64,000 bases of DNA, taken from positions 186,001-250,000 of the forward strand of contig NZ_JAEQND010000001.1 in the NCBI RefSeq assembly GCF_016722765.1, given 5' to 3'. The notes beneath the pieces were generated by a model. That model ran no database searches and was not told the DNA's origin. It saw nothing but the letters and a program-made list of their open reading frames with translations. A program made the position numbers and the translations under genes. Origin of the DNA: Ramlibacter alkalitolerans. Lineage in GTDB: Bacteria; Pseudomonadota; Gammaproteobacteria; Burkholderiales; Burkholderiaceae_C. Below, piece by piece: positions 32,848-41,197 of the stretch (position 1 is the stretch's first letter; each line of letters begins with the position of its first letter).

Positions 32848-33549
32848 ATGCAGCCGGCGACCAGCCTCTGCGAACCGCACCATGAAGACAGCGCGCTCCT
32901 GGCCGGCCTGAGGCAGGGCCAGGCGCGCGCCTTCGAGCAGTTGATGCGTCGCTACAACCGCCTGCTGTACCGCGCCGCGCGCGGCATCGTCCACGACGAT
33001 GCCGAGGCGCAGGATGCGGTGCAGGAGGCCTGGCTCAAGGCCTTCACGGCCCTGGACGGTTTCCGCGGCGAAGCATCGCTGGGCACCTGGCTCACGCGCA
33101 TCGTGATCAACCAGGCGCTGGTGCAGCAGCGGCGGCTCGGTCGCCTGGTGCTGTGGAACGAGGACGTCGAGGGTTGGGAGAGCGACATGCACAAGGACCC
33201 TCTCGGCGGCGACGCCCCGGAGTCGCCCGAAGACCATGTCGCGCGGCTGCAGGTGCGCCAGCAACTGGAGCAGGCGATCGCCACCCTGCCCCCGATGTAC
33301 CGCAGCGTGTTCATCCTGCGCGCCGTGCACGGGCTGAGCGTCGAAGACACGGCACAGGGACTCGACGTGAGCCCCGACGTGGTCAAGACGCGCTTCCTGC
33401 GGGCGCGCGCGCAACTGCGTTCACGGCTCGGCTTCGACCCCGAAACCGAAGCCGCCTACCTGCACGACTTCGCAGGCCAGCGCTGCAGCGACCTGATCGG
33501 CCGCGTCCTGCAGCAGCTGCGCGCGCGCGGCGTGATCCGGGATCACTGA
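32848..33549 (+). CDS. ECF-type RNA polymerase sigma factor
   Basis: 233 residues. Region 2 is FEQLMRRYNRLLYRAARGIV, then AQDAVQEAWLKAF and GTWLTRIVINQAL. Region 4 is LPPMYRSVFILRAVHGLSVE, then VSPDVVKTRFLRAR. The 40-residue C-terminal extension (LHDFAGQRCSDLIGRVLQQL) is longer than in minimal ECFs and has one Cys. No anti-sigma gene follows; a long palindrome does. Pairing with a c-type cytochrome lipoprotein suggests control of a periplasmic redox response, an inference. Confidence 0.87.
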   Translation: MQPATSLCEPHHEDSALLAGLRQGQARAFEQLMRRYNRLLYRAARGIVHDDAEAQDAVQEAWLKAFTALDGFRGEASLGTWLTRIVINQALVQQRRLGRLVLWNEDVEGWESDMHKDPLGGDAPESPEDHVARLQVRQQLEQAIATLPPMYRSVFILRAVHGLSVEDTAQGLDVSPDVVKTRFLRARAQLRSRLGFDPETEAAYLHDFAGQRCSDLIGRVLQQLRARGVIRDH

Positions 33550-33554
33550 AACGC

Positions 33555-33681
33555 GGACAACCGAACGCAAAGGACGCAAAGGCTCCGCAAAAGGCGCAAA
33601 AGAAGAAAAGGACAAGAGTTCTTCATCGGCTGTTCTTTGCGTCCTTTGCGGAACCTTTGCGCCCTTTGCGTTCGGTTGTTC
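33555..33681. repeat. Long palindrome, CGCAAAGG type, copy 2
   Basis: 127 bp starting 6 bases after the sigma stop. The left arm GGACAACCGAACGCAAAGG... pairs with the right arm ...CCTTTGCGTTCGGTTGTTC. Arms contain repeated ACGCAAAGG/CCGCAAAAGG units. The loop contains CTTCATCGG, also found in copy 4. It lies ahead of the first Liv operon and may end sigma-gene transcription. Confidence 0.85.
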
Positions 33682-33759
33682 TTGCAGTGCACACAAGCGA
33701 CCCGCCCGCGACACCCTGCGGGAAAACACCATTCGATGGCAGCGGCAAGGCATGAAAGC

Positions 33760-34611
33760 ATGCAGACCTCTTCCGCCCCGGCCGAGGTCCAGCCCGTGCA
33801 GCTTCGCCACGATACGCACCCGGTTCCCGCCGCGGCCACCGCGGCCGGCCCGCTGCTCGCGGTGCGCGACCTGTGCGTGCGCTTTCGCGGCATCACCGCG
33901 CTCGACCAGGTCTCGTTCGACGTCGCGCGCGGCCAGATCACCGGCCTGATCGGGCCCAACGGCGCCGGCAAGACCACGCTCTTCAACTGCCTGTCGCGCC
34001 TGTACGAATACCGCGAAGGTTCCATCACCTTCGACGGCCAGGCGCTGGAGAAGATGTCGCGCCACCGTGTCGCGGCGCTGGGCATCGGCCGCACCTTCCA
34101 GAACCTGGCCCTGTTCGCCAGCATGACGGTGCTGGACAACATCAAGGTGGGTCTGCACGCCCGCACGCACAAGGGCTTCCTGGCCCATGCGCTGCGCCTG
34201 CCCGGCGTGGCCACGGAGGAACAGGCCTGCAGCCGAAGGGCGGCCGAGCTGGTCCGGTTCCTGGGGCTGGAGGCGGTCGCGCAGCAGCGCGTCGCCGAAC
34301 TGCCTTTCGGCACCCGCAAGCGGGTGGAACTCGGGCGCGCGCTGGCGAGCCAGCCGGCGCTGCTGCTGCTCGACGAGCCCGCGGCGGGACTGAACCACGA
34401 GGAAGTGGGCGCGCTCGGCAGCCTGATCCGCGCGATCCGCGACCAGTTCCAGCTCACGGTGCTGCTGGTGGAGCACCACATGGGCCTGGTGATGAGCGTG
34501 TCCGACCACGTGGTGGCCCTCAGCTTCGGTCGCAAGATCGCCGAAGGCACGCCGGCGCAGGTGCAGCGCAATCCCGAACTGATCCAGGCCTACCTGGGGA
34601 CGGAGGCCTGA
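33760..34611 (+). CDS. livG: Liv-type ABC transporter ATP-binding protein (LivG), operon 1
   Basis: 283 residues. Walker A is GPNGAGKTT, Q-loop IGRTFQNLALF, the signature region LPFGTRKRVELGRAL and Walker B LLLLDEPAAGL, with an EHHMG switch His. ATG 33760 has AAGG nine bases upstream; an in-frame ATG at 33736 is an alternative. The N-terminal 30 residues are a non-conserved Ala/Pro-rich tail. It powers uptake of branched-chain amino acids, amides or aromatic acids. First of five genes livGFHMK. Confidence 0.9.
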   Translation: MQTSSAPAEVQPVQLRHDTHPVPAAATAAGPLLAVRDLCVRFRGITALDQVSFDVARGQITGLIGPNGAGKTTLFNCLSRLYEYREGSITFDGQALEKMSRHRVAALGIGRTFQNLALFASMTVLDNIKVGLHARTHKGFLAHALRLPGVATEEQACSRRAAELVRFLGLEAVAQQRVAELPFGTRKRVELGRALASQPALLLLDEPAAGLNHEEVGALGSLIRAIRDQFQLTVLLVEHHMGLVMSVSDHVVALSFGRKIAEGTPAQVQRNPELIQAYLGTEA

Positions 34612-35327
34612 TGGCGGCGCCGCTGCTGCAGGTGCGCGACCTGCACGCGGGCTACGGCCCCACCCAGGTGCTGCACGGCCTGGAGTTCGACATCGAGGAA
34701 GGCAGCATCACCGCGCTGCTGGGGGCCAACGGCGCCGGCAAGACGACCACCCTGCGGGCGCTGTGCGGCATGGTGCGCACCGGCGGCGAGGTGCGCTTCG
34801 CGGGCCAACGCATCGACGGCCGCCCGACCGAGGACATCGTGCGCCTGGGCGTCGCCCACGTGCCCGACGGCCGCGGCACCTTCAGCGACCTCACGACCGA
34901 GGAGAACCTGCGGCTGGGCGCCTACGCGCGGCGCGACCGCAGCGGCATGGCACAGGACTTCGAGCGCATGTACCGCCTGTTCCCCATCCTCGCGGAGCGC
35001 CGCCACCAGCAGGCCGGCACGCTGTCCGGCGGGCAGCAGCAGATGCTGGCGGTGGCCCGCGCGCTTATGCTGCGCCCGCGCCTGCTGCTGCTGGACGAGC
35101 CTTCGTTCGGGCTGGCGCCGCTGGTGGTCAAGGAAATCTTCGGCGTGATGAAGGAGATCAATGCGACGCAGAAGGTGACCATCCTGCTGGTGGAGCAGAA
35201 CGCCGCGATGGCCCTGCGCCTGGCCGACCGCGCGCACCTGCTGGAGACCGGGCGCCTGGTGCGCTCCGGCAGCAGCGCCGAACTGATGGACGACGACGCG
35301 GTGCGCCGCGCCTACCTCGGCTACTGA
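34611..35327 (+). CDS. livF: Liv-type ABC transporter ATP-binding protein (LivF), operon 1
   Basis: 238 residues. Walker A GANGAGKTT, signature LSGGQQQMLAVARAL, Walker B LLLLDEPSFGL and the switch region VEQNAA are all standard. The ATG shares a base with the livG stop (TGATG). It forms the nucleotide-binding pair with LivG. The intact Walker lysine contrasts with the paralogue at 46421. Confidence 0.92.
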   Translation: MAAPLLQVRDLHAGYGPTQVLHGLEFDIEEGSITALLGANGAGKTTTLRALCGMVRTGGEVRFAGQRIDGRPTEDIVRLGVAHVPDGRGTFSDLTTEENLRLGAYARRDRSGMAQDFERMYRLFPILAERRHQQAGTLSGGQQQMLAVARALMLRPRLLLLDEPSFGLAPLVVKEIFGVMKEINATQKVTILLVEQNAAMALRLADRAHLLETGRLVRSGSSAELMDDDAVRRAYLGY

Positions 35328-35336
35328 AAGGACGGG

Positions 35337-36209
35337 ATGGAAGCCTTCCTCCACCAGGTCTTCACGGGGCTCGCCACCGGCGGCATCTATGCCAGCCTGG
35401 CGCTCGCCCTCGTGATGATCCACAACGCGACCCGCCTGGTGAACTTCGCGCAGGGCGAGATGGCGATGTTCACCACCTACCTGTGCTGGACGATGCTGCA
35501 GGCGGGCTGGCCCTACTGGCTCGCGTTCTTCGCCACCGTGGGGCTCGCGTTCGTGCTCGGGGTGGCGATCGAGCGCATCCTGATCCGGCCGGTGGAACGC
35601 GCGCCGGTGCTGACGGTGGTGGTGGTGTTCATCGGCCTGCTGCTGATCCTCAACAGCCTGGCCGGCTGGATCTTCACCTACACGATCAAGTCCTTCCCCA
35701 GTCCGTTCCCGAGCAAGGCGCCCTTCGGTCTGACCATGGTGTCCTCGCACGAACTGGGCGCGATCGGCGTCACGCTGGTCGTGCTGCTGCTGGTGTACCT
35801 GTTCTTCCGCTTCACGCCGCTGGGCCTGGCGATGCGCGCCGCGGCGCAGAACCCGGACTCGAGCCGGCTGGTGGGCATCCGGGTCGGCTGGATGCTGGCG
35901 CTCGGCTGGGGGCTGGCCGCCGCCATCGGCGCGACGGCCGGCATGATGGTCGCGCCCATCGTGTTCCTCGACCCGAACATGATGACCGGCGTGATCCTCT
36001 ATGCCTTCGCGGCGGCGCTGATGGGGGGCATCGACAGCCCGGGCGGGGCCGTCGTCGGCGGCTTCATCGTCGGCGTGCTGGAGAACCTGGTGGGTGCCTA
36101 CCTGATCGGAACCGAACTGAAGCTCACGGTGGCGCTGGTGCTGATCGTGGGCGTGCTGGTGGTCAAGCCCGCGGGCCTGTTCGGCCGCGTGATCGTGCAG
36201 CGGGTCTGA
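35337..36209 (+). CDS. livH: Liv-type ABC permease (LivH), operon 1
   Basis: 290 residues with about eight transmembrane helices. Family marks are TGLATGGIYASLALALVMIH, NFAQGEMAMF near the N-terminus and the C-terminal MGGIDSPGGAVVGGFIVGVL. It forms the membrane channel with LivM. It starts 9 bases after livF; the likely ribosome site is AAAGGA. Confidence 0.9.
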   Translation: MEAFLHQVFTGLATGGIYASLALALVMIHNATRLVNFAQGEMAMFTTYLCWTMLQAGWPYWLAFFATVGLAFVLGVAIERILIRPVERAPVLTVVVVFIGLLLILNSLAGWIFTYTIKSFPSPFPSKAPFGLTMVSSHELGAIGVTLVVLLLVYLFFRFTPLGLAMRAAAQNPDSSRLVGIRVGWMLALGWGLAAAIGATAGMMVAPIVFLDPNMMTGVILYAFAAALMGGIDSPGGAVVGGFIVGVLENLVGAYLIGTELKLTVALVLIVGVLVVKPAGLFGRVIVQRV

Positions 36210-36212
36210 GCC

Positions 36213-37283
36213 ATGGACGCAGTCACGGCTCCCGAACTCGCGCCGCTCGCTCCGGCCCAGGCCTCCGGCGGCGTGCGCGGCTGGTCCGCGCGCTGGACGA
36301 TCATGGCCGTGGTGCTGATCGTCGCCGCCGCGGCCCTGCCCTTCCTGGTGAGCAACTACCGCGTGTTCCAGCTCACCATGGTGCTGATCTACGCGATCGC
36401 GCTGCTCGGCCTGAACATCCTCACCGGCTACAACGGCCAGATCTCGCTCGGGCACGGCGCCTTCTATGCCATCGGCGCCTATGTCACGGCGGTCCTGATG
36501 GACCACTACAGCGTCCCCTACTGGCTGTGCATCCCGCTCGCCGGGGCGGTGTGCCTGCTCGCGGGCTTCCTGTTCGGCCTGCCCGCGCTGCGACTGGAAG
36601 GCGTGTACCTGGCGCTGGCCACCTTCGCGCTGGGCGTGGCGCTGCCGCAGCTGCTGAAATACAAGTACCTGGAGGCATGGACCGGCGGCGTGCAGGGCAT
36701 CACGCTGATCAAGCCCGATCCGCCGATCGCCTCCCTGTTCGGCCTGAAGCTCAATCCCGATCGCTGGCTGTACCTGTTCACGCTGGCGGTGATGGTGCTC
36801 ATGTTCGTGCTCGGGTGGAACCTGCTGCGCGGGCGCGTCGGCCGCGCGCTGATCGCGATCCGCGACCACCCGATCGCCGCTTCCACCATGGGCATCGACA
36901 ACGCGCTTTACAAGTCGCTGGCCTTCGGCGTCAGCGCCATGTTCACCGGCGTGGCCGGCGCGCTCGGCGCCATCGCGGTGGCCTTCGTCGCGCCGGACAG
37001 CTTCACGATCTTCCTGTCGATCTCCTTCCTGGTCGGCATGGTGGTGGGCGGGCTGGCCTCGATCACCGGCGCGATCTGGGGCGCACTCTTCATCCAGTTC
37101 ATCCCGAACGTGGCGGACCAGATCTCCAAGGCCGCGCCGTGGGCGATCTACGGCGCGCTGATGATCGCCTTCATGTACGTGATGCCCACCGGCATCGCGG
37201 GCGCATTGCGCCTGGCCTCCCAGCGCCTCAAGCGCCGCGCGGGCCGGGGCTCCACGGCGGCCTCAGAGCCGCGTTCTCCCTGA
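36213..37283 (+). CDS. livM: Liv-type ABC permease (LivM), operon 1
   Basis: 356 residues. Polar Ala/Pro-rich N-terminus, then about nine helices with LLGLNILTGYNGQISLGHGA (the LivM signature) and the EAA-like loop AIRDHPIAASTMGID. Starts 3 bases after livH. The C-terminal RLKRRAGRGSTAASEPRSP is a basic cytoplasmic tail. Confidence 0.9.
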   Translation: MDAVTAPELAPLAPAQASGGVRGWSARWTIMAVVLIVAAAALPFLVSNYRVFQLTMVLIYAIALLGLNILTGYNGQISLGHGAFYAIGAYVTAVLMDHYSVPYWLCIPLAGAVCLLAGFLFGLPALRLEGVYLALATFALGVALPQLLKYKYLEAWTGGVQGITLIKPDPPIASLFGLKLNPDRWLYLFTLAVMVLMFVLGWNLLRGRVGRALIAIRDHPIAASTMGIDNALYKSLAFGVSAMFTGVAGALGAIAVAFVAPDSFTIFLSISFLVGMVVGGLASITGAIWGALFIQFIPNVADQISKAAPWAIYGALMIAFMYVMPTGIAGALRLASQRLKRRAGRGSTAASEPRSP

Positions 37284-37294
37284 AAGGACCTGTC

Positions 37295-38503
37295 ATGGGC
37301 ATCCAAAGACGCAACGTTCTGGCCGGGGGCCTCGCGCTCGCGGCGCTTCCCGCCATCGGCCAGGGCAAGCAGTACGGCCCCGGCGCCAGCGACACCGAGA
37401 TCAAGATCGGGAACACCATCCCCTACAGCGGCCCGGCCTCGGCCTACGGGATCATCGGGCGCGTGGAGGCGGCGTACTTCAAGATGCTCAACGAGCAGGG
37501 CGGCATCGGCGGGCGCAAGATCAACTACATCAGCCTGGACGACGGCTACAGCCCGCCCAAGGCGGTGGAGATGATCCGCCGGCTGGTGGAGCAGGACGAG
37601 GTGCTGTTCACCATGAGCACGCTGGGCACGCCCTCGAATTCGGCGATCCACAAGTACATGAACCAGAAGAAGGTGCCGCACCTGTTCCTGGCCACCGGCG
37701 CCTCGAAGTGGAACGACCCCAAGAACTTCCCGTGGACGATGGGCTTCAACCCGAACTACGAGAGCGAGGGGCGGCTGTACGGGCAGGACATCCTGCGCAA
37801 CCGGCCGACCGCGAAGGTCGCCGTCCTGTACCAAAACGACGACTACGGCAAGGACTACCTCAAGGGCTTCATGGAAGGCCTGGGCGAGAAGGGCAAGGGC
37901 CTGGTCGTGAAGTCCGTGAGCTACGAGGTGACCGATCCCACCGTGGATTCGCAGATCGTCACCTTGCAGTCCTCGGGCGCCGACACCTTCTTCAACATCA
38001 CCACGCCCAAGTTCGCGGCCCAGGCGATCCGCAAGGTGGCGGACATCGGCTGGAAGCCGGTGCATTACCTCAACCAGGTGTCTTCCAGCGTCGGCTCGGT
38101 GCTCAAGCCGGCCGGCCTGGACAAGTCCGTGGGCCTCATCTCGATGCAGTACATCAAGGATCCGACCGAACCGAGGTGGGCCAGCGACGCGGCGATGAAG
38201 GACTACTTCGCCTTCATGAAGAAGTACCTGCCGAACGAGGATCCCGCGGACGGCAGCGCCACCTATGCGATGGCCGTCTCGCAGCTGACCGTGCAGTTGC
38301 TCAAGCAGTGCGGCAACAACCTCACGCGCGAGAACGTGATGAAGCAGGCCGCCAGCATCAAGGGCTTCCAGATCCCGATGGCGCTGCCGGGCGTGCTGGC
38401 CGATACCAGCGCGGGCGACTACGCGCTGTTCCAGACCATGCAGCTGGTGAAGTTCGACGGCAAGACCTGGCAGGGCTTCGGCGAGCCGGTGGCAGTGCGC
38501 TGA
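37295..38503 (+). CDS. Liv-type periplasmic substrate-binding protein, operon 1
   Basis: 402 residues. The signal starts MGIQRRNVLAGGLALAALPA, with an RR pair though not a full Tat motif. Type I periplasmic binding fold: TEIKIGNTIPYSGPASAYG, DDGYSPPKAVEMIRRLVEQD, YQNDDYGKDYLKGF. It differs clearly from the binding protein of operon 2, so the two systems take up different ligands. The ligand is unknown; aromatic acids and amides are possible besides amino acids. Confidence 0.9.
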   Translation: MGIQRRNVLAGGLALAALPAIGQGKQYGPGASDTEIKIGNTIPYSGPASAYGIIGRVEAAYFKMLNEQGGIGGRKINYISLDDGYSPPKAVEMIRRLVEQDEVLFTMSTLGTPSNSAIHKYMNQKKVPHLFLATGASKWNDPKNFPWTMGFNPNYESEGRLYGQDILRNRPTAKVAVLYQNDDYGKDYLKGFMEGLGEKGKGLVVKSVSYEVTDPTVDSQIVTLQSSGADTFFNITTPKFAAQAIRKVADIGWKPVHYLNQVSSSVGSVLKPAGLDKSVGLISMQYIKDPTEPRWASDAAMKDYFAFMKKYLPNEDPADGSATYAMAVSQLTVQLLKQCGNNLTRENVMKQAASIKGFQIPMALPGVLADTSAGDYALFQTMQLVKFDGKTWQGFGEPVAVR

Positions 38504-38570
38504 CGGCGGCGCGCAACACCCCGCGGCGGCAGCGGGCGCAGGGAGTGGATAGGATCGAGGGCGACCGATC

Positions 38571-39107
38571 ATGCCTTCGCAGTCCGCCCCCTTCTCCCCC
38601 GGCCGCCGTCGCTGCCTGCTGGCTGCGGCCTGCCTGCCCTGGGCGCGGCCGGTGCTGGCCGCCAACGACGCTGCAGCGCGCAAGGACTGGCCGCGCCAGC
38701 GGGCCACACCGGCCGTGGAACTCGTCGGCCTCGATGGCCAGCCGTGGCGCCTTGCCGGCGCGCGCGGCGCGCCGGTGCTGCTGAATTTCTGGGCCACGTG
38801 GTGCGAGCCGTGCCGGGCCGAAATGCCGGCGCTGCAGCAGCTGGCCCGCGAGCACCGGGAGGCCGGGCTGCAGCTGCTGGCGGTGAACTACAAGGAGCCG
38901 GAAGCCAGGGTGCGGCGTTTCCTGGAACAGACCGGGCTGGCGCTGCCGGTGCTGCTGGATCGGGAGGGCGCGGCGGCGAAATCCTTCGGCGTGCGCATCT
39001 TCCCGAGCACCATCGCCATCGACCGCCGCGGGCAGGCGAAGTTCGTCGTGACGGGTGAATTCGACTGGGCGAGCGCGCAGGCCGCGCGCTGGGTGGCGGA
39101 GCTGTAG
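38571..39107 (+). CDS. TlpA-like thioredoxin-fold protein
   Basis: 178 residues with a signal peptide (RRRCLLAAACLPWARPVLA). Thioredoxin-fold with active site WCEPC in LLNFWATWCEPCRAEMPAL and cis-Pro in IFPSTIAIDRRG. Probably a periplasmic thiol-disulfide reductase for cytochrome c or oxidase maturation. It lies 67 bases after the Liv binding protein and upstream of a repeat pair; its partner genes are not visible here. Confidence 0.85.
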   Translation: MPSQSAPFSPGRRRCLLAAACLPWARPVLAANDAAARKDWPRQRATPAVELVGLDGQPWRLAGARGAPVLLNFWATWCEPCRAEMPALQQLAREHREAGLQLLAVNYKEPEARVRRFLEQTGLALPVLLDREGAAAKSFGVRIFPSTIAIDRRGQAKFVVTGEFDWASAQAARWVAEL

Positions 39108-39123
39108 GCGTGGCGCGATCGCC

Positions 39124-39223
39124 GTAGGCTGGCGGTGGAGCGCTAGCGAAACCCCAGCGATGCGCGAAGCGCCGGGCCCAAAGCGCTGGGGTTCGGCCTG
39201 CCGGCGCTCACCACCAGCCTACG
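39124..39223. repeat. Inverted pair of the CTGGGGTTCG...CCAGCCTAC repeat
   Basis: 39124-39159 reads GTAGGCTGGCGGTGGAGCG to AACCCCAGCG, and 39182-39223 reads back AGCGCTGGGGTTCGG to CACCACCAGCCTACG. The pair could fold as one large hairpin between the converging TlpA and merP genes and serve as a terminator. Confidence 0.8.
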
Positions 39224-39259
39224 AACCCCGCCGCCGCCGCGGCCCGCAGGTCTGCCGCC

Positions 39260-39547
39260 CTACCTGTCGTCCGCCGCGAACGACGGATAACCCGCTTCCT
39301 CCGTCGCCTTCGTCAGCGCCGCCACTGTCGTCTTCGCATCGTCGAAGGTCACCTTGGCATTGCGGCGCGCATAGCTCACCACCGCCTTGCTCACGCCCGG
39401 CACCTTCATCAGCGCGACGCGGATGGTGATCGGGCAGGTGTCGCAGTCCATGGTCGGCACGCTCAAGGTCACCTGGCGGGGTGCCGCGAGCGCCGGGCCG
39501 GCGGCGGCCAGGAGGCCGAGGGCCGCGGCGGCGAAGAACTTGTTCAT
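39260..39547 (-). CDS. merP: MerP-like periplasmic metal-binding protein
   Basis: 95 residues. A signal peptide (KFFAAAALGLLAAAGPALAA) is followed by a heavy-metal-associated domain with MDCDTCPITIRVAL (Cys35, Cys38). The Cys-x2-Cys loop followed by PIT matches MerP rather than copper chaperones. It would hand Hg2+ or another soft metal to MerT. It follows merT by 12 bases. No merR or merA is nearby. Confidence 0.83.
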   Translation of the reverse strand: MNKFFAAAALGLLAAAGPALAAPRQVTLSVPTMDCDTCPITIRVALMKVPGVSKAVVSYARRNAKVTFDDAKTTVAALTKATEEAGYPSFAADDR

Positions 39548-39559
39548 GTCAGCACTTCC

Positions 39560-39952
39560 TCAATAGAACAGCGGCGCGGCGAGCGGCACCAGCAGGGGAA
39601 TCAGCGTGAGCACCGCCACCAGCCAGAACCAGCGCCGCGCGGTGGAACCGACGCGGCGGCAGGCCGCGGGATCGCGGGTATCGCAGGCCGCATCGGCCGC
39701 GGGACGGTACAGGCGCCAGCCCGCCGTGCCCAGCGCGGCGAGTGCCAGCGCGGACAGCACGCCGGACCACGGCTCCAGCACCCGCAACTGGCCGATCCAG
39801 GCGCCGGAGATGCCGACGATCGCGAACACCAGCGGCACCACGCAGCAGGCCGAAGAAAGCAGCGCGGCGATGCCGGCCAGCGTCAGGGCCGCGGGCGCGC
39901 TGCCGGTGAGGGGAGAGGGCTGCTGCGGGCCCGGTCCGGAGGACGTCTGCAT
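39560..39952 (-). CDS. merT: MerT-like mercuric transport membrane protein
   Basis: 130 residues with three predicted helices. The vicinal Cys36-Cys37 pair in LLSSACCVVPLVF (first helix) is the MerT hallmark, and a second Cys pair (AACDTRDPAACRR) lies in the cytoplasmic loop. ATG 39952 begins a short polar tail before the first helix. It passes metal from MerP into the cytosol, where a reductase would be needed; none is in this window. Ten bases separate it from the upstream transglutaminase-like gene. Confidence 0.82.
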   Translation of the reverse strand: MQTSSGPGPQQPSPLTGSAPAALTLAGIAALLSSACCVVPLVFAIVGISGAWIGQLRVLEPWSGVLSALALAALGTAGWRLYRPAADAACDTRDPAACRRVGSTARRWFWLVAVLTLIPLLVPLAAPLFY

Positions 39953-39962
39953 CGTCGGACGT

Positions 39963-41078
39963 TCAGGCCGTGATCTCGCGCGCCGTGATCTGGTAGGCGA
40001 AGCTGTCCGGCTCGTACGGATCGCGCGCACCGGCGGCCGTCTCGGCCTGCGGGTACATGAAGAAGCCGAGCTTGCCCTGCCTGGCTCCCGGCAGCTTGAC
40101 GTCGCTGGCCGTGTTGTAGCCCATCCAGTTGCCCTCCCAGCTGCCGAACAGCGCCTTGCGCACCGGCGTGACGACGGGATGTCCGGGATCCTTGATCCAC
40201 TCCGCGGTTTCCTGGCGCATCACCTTGGTGACGTCCGCGGGGTCCATGGCCACCCAGCCATGCGCCTTCAGGTACACCTCGGCGCGGCAATGCTGCGCGC
40301 CCTTGAGGCTGGCCGGGTTGGCCCCGAGCTCGCGGTAATTGAAGGCGCTGGGCACCAGCCGCACGCCATAGATGTCGCGGGCCGGGACGCCGGCGGCGCG
40401 GCACAGCCCGACGAACAGCGCGTTGATGTCGGCGCACTTGCCGCTCAGGTTGCCGCTCTCCAGCATCGCCTTGATGTCGCCGGCGCCGCAGCCGCGCACC
40501 TTGGGCTCGCGGTAGCTGCTGACGATCACCCAGTCGTAGATGCGCTGCACCTTCTCGCGGTCGTCGCGCGCGCCGAGCACGATCTGCTTCGCCACCTTGC
40601 GCACGATGCCATCGGTGGTGATCAGTTCGCTCGGGGCGAGCCAGTGCCGCAGGTCCGCCGGATCGGCAGGCTGCGCGTTGGCGGGCTGCTTCCAGTCGAC
40701 GCCGCGGTTCTGCGTCTCCACGCGGTTGGTCAGCACGATGCGCGGCTCCGGCGTGCCGCCTTCGAAGCGCGCCACCAGCACCTTGGCGCCGGTGGCGCCG
40801 TCGGAGGCGAGCCGCACGTTGCTGGCGTTGCCGGTCCAGCTGATGTCCGAGGTGCGCTGCCAGGGCGTCTCCAGCGAGGGCACCGGCAGCCAGAGGTCGG
40901 CCGCGCCGGCGGCGTCGCGCAGCGTCACCGTCGTGGTCACCTCGAAGCTGCGCCAGCCGGCCGGACGGGGTTCGAAGCGGCGCGCTGCCTCCTGGGCGTG
41001 CACCAGCGGGCCGCTGCCCACGGCCAGCGCGGCGGACGCGGTCTTGACGAAATCGCGACGCGAGAGTTGAACGGTCAT
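39963..41078 (-). CDS. Tat-exported transglutaminase-like protein
   Basis: 371 residues. A Tat signal, SRRDFVKTASAALAVGSG, directs export of a folded protein. The transglutaminase/protease-like core has the catalytic Cys in SGKCADINALFVGLCRAAGVPAR, the His in CRAEVYLKAHGWVAMDPAD and a following Asp. An N-terminal beta domain (SFEVTTTVTL) precedes it. ATG 41078 is used because it starts the Tat motif. It may be a peptidase or amidase acting in the periplasm. Possibly co-transcribed with merTP. Confidence 0.82.
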   Translation of the reverse strand: MTVQLSRRDFVKTASAALAVGSGPLVHAQEAARRFEPRPAGWRSFEVTTTVTLRDAAGAADLWLPVPSLETPWQRTSDISWTGNASNVRLASDGATGAKVLVARFEGGTPEPRIVLTNRVETQNRGVDWKQPANAQPADPADLRHWLAPSELITTDGIVRKVAKQIVLGARDDREKVQRIYDWVIVSSYREPKVRGCGAGDIKAMLESGNLSGKCADINALFVGLCRAAGVPARDIYGVRLVPSAFNYRELGANPASLKGAQHCRAEVYLKAHGWVAMDPADVTKVMRQETAEWIKDPGHPVVTPVRKALFGSWEGNWMGYNTASDVKLPGARQGKLGFFMYPQAETAAGARDPYEPDSFAYQITAREITA

Positions 41079-41114
41079 GGCAGCTTCCGGTGGATGGAGA
41101 AAATGCGAACGGGC

Positions 41115-41137
41115 ACAGCCCGGCAAGGCCGGGCTGT
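41115..41137 (-). terminator. Hairpin downstream of senA
   Basis: ACAGCCCGGC-AAG-GCCGGGCTGT, a 10-bp perfect stem 61 bases beyond the senA stop and ahead of the transglutaminase-like gene on the same strand. Only a short T-stretch follows at a distance, so it is a moderate terminator candidate. Confidence 0.5.
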
Positions 41138-41197
41138 CGAAGCGGGCCAAGTATAGGGCGATGTCACAGCCCTTTCAGCGGCTCGGGAACTGGCGTT

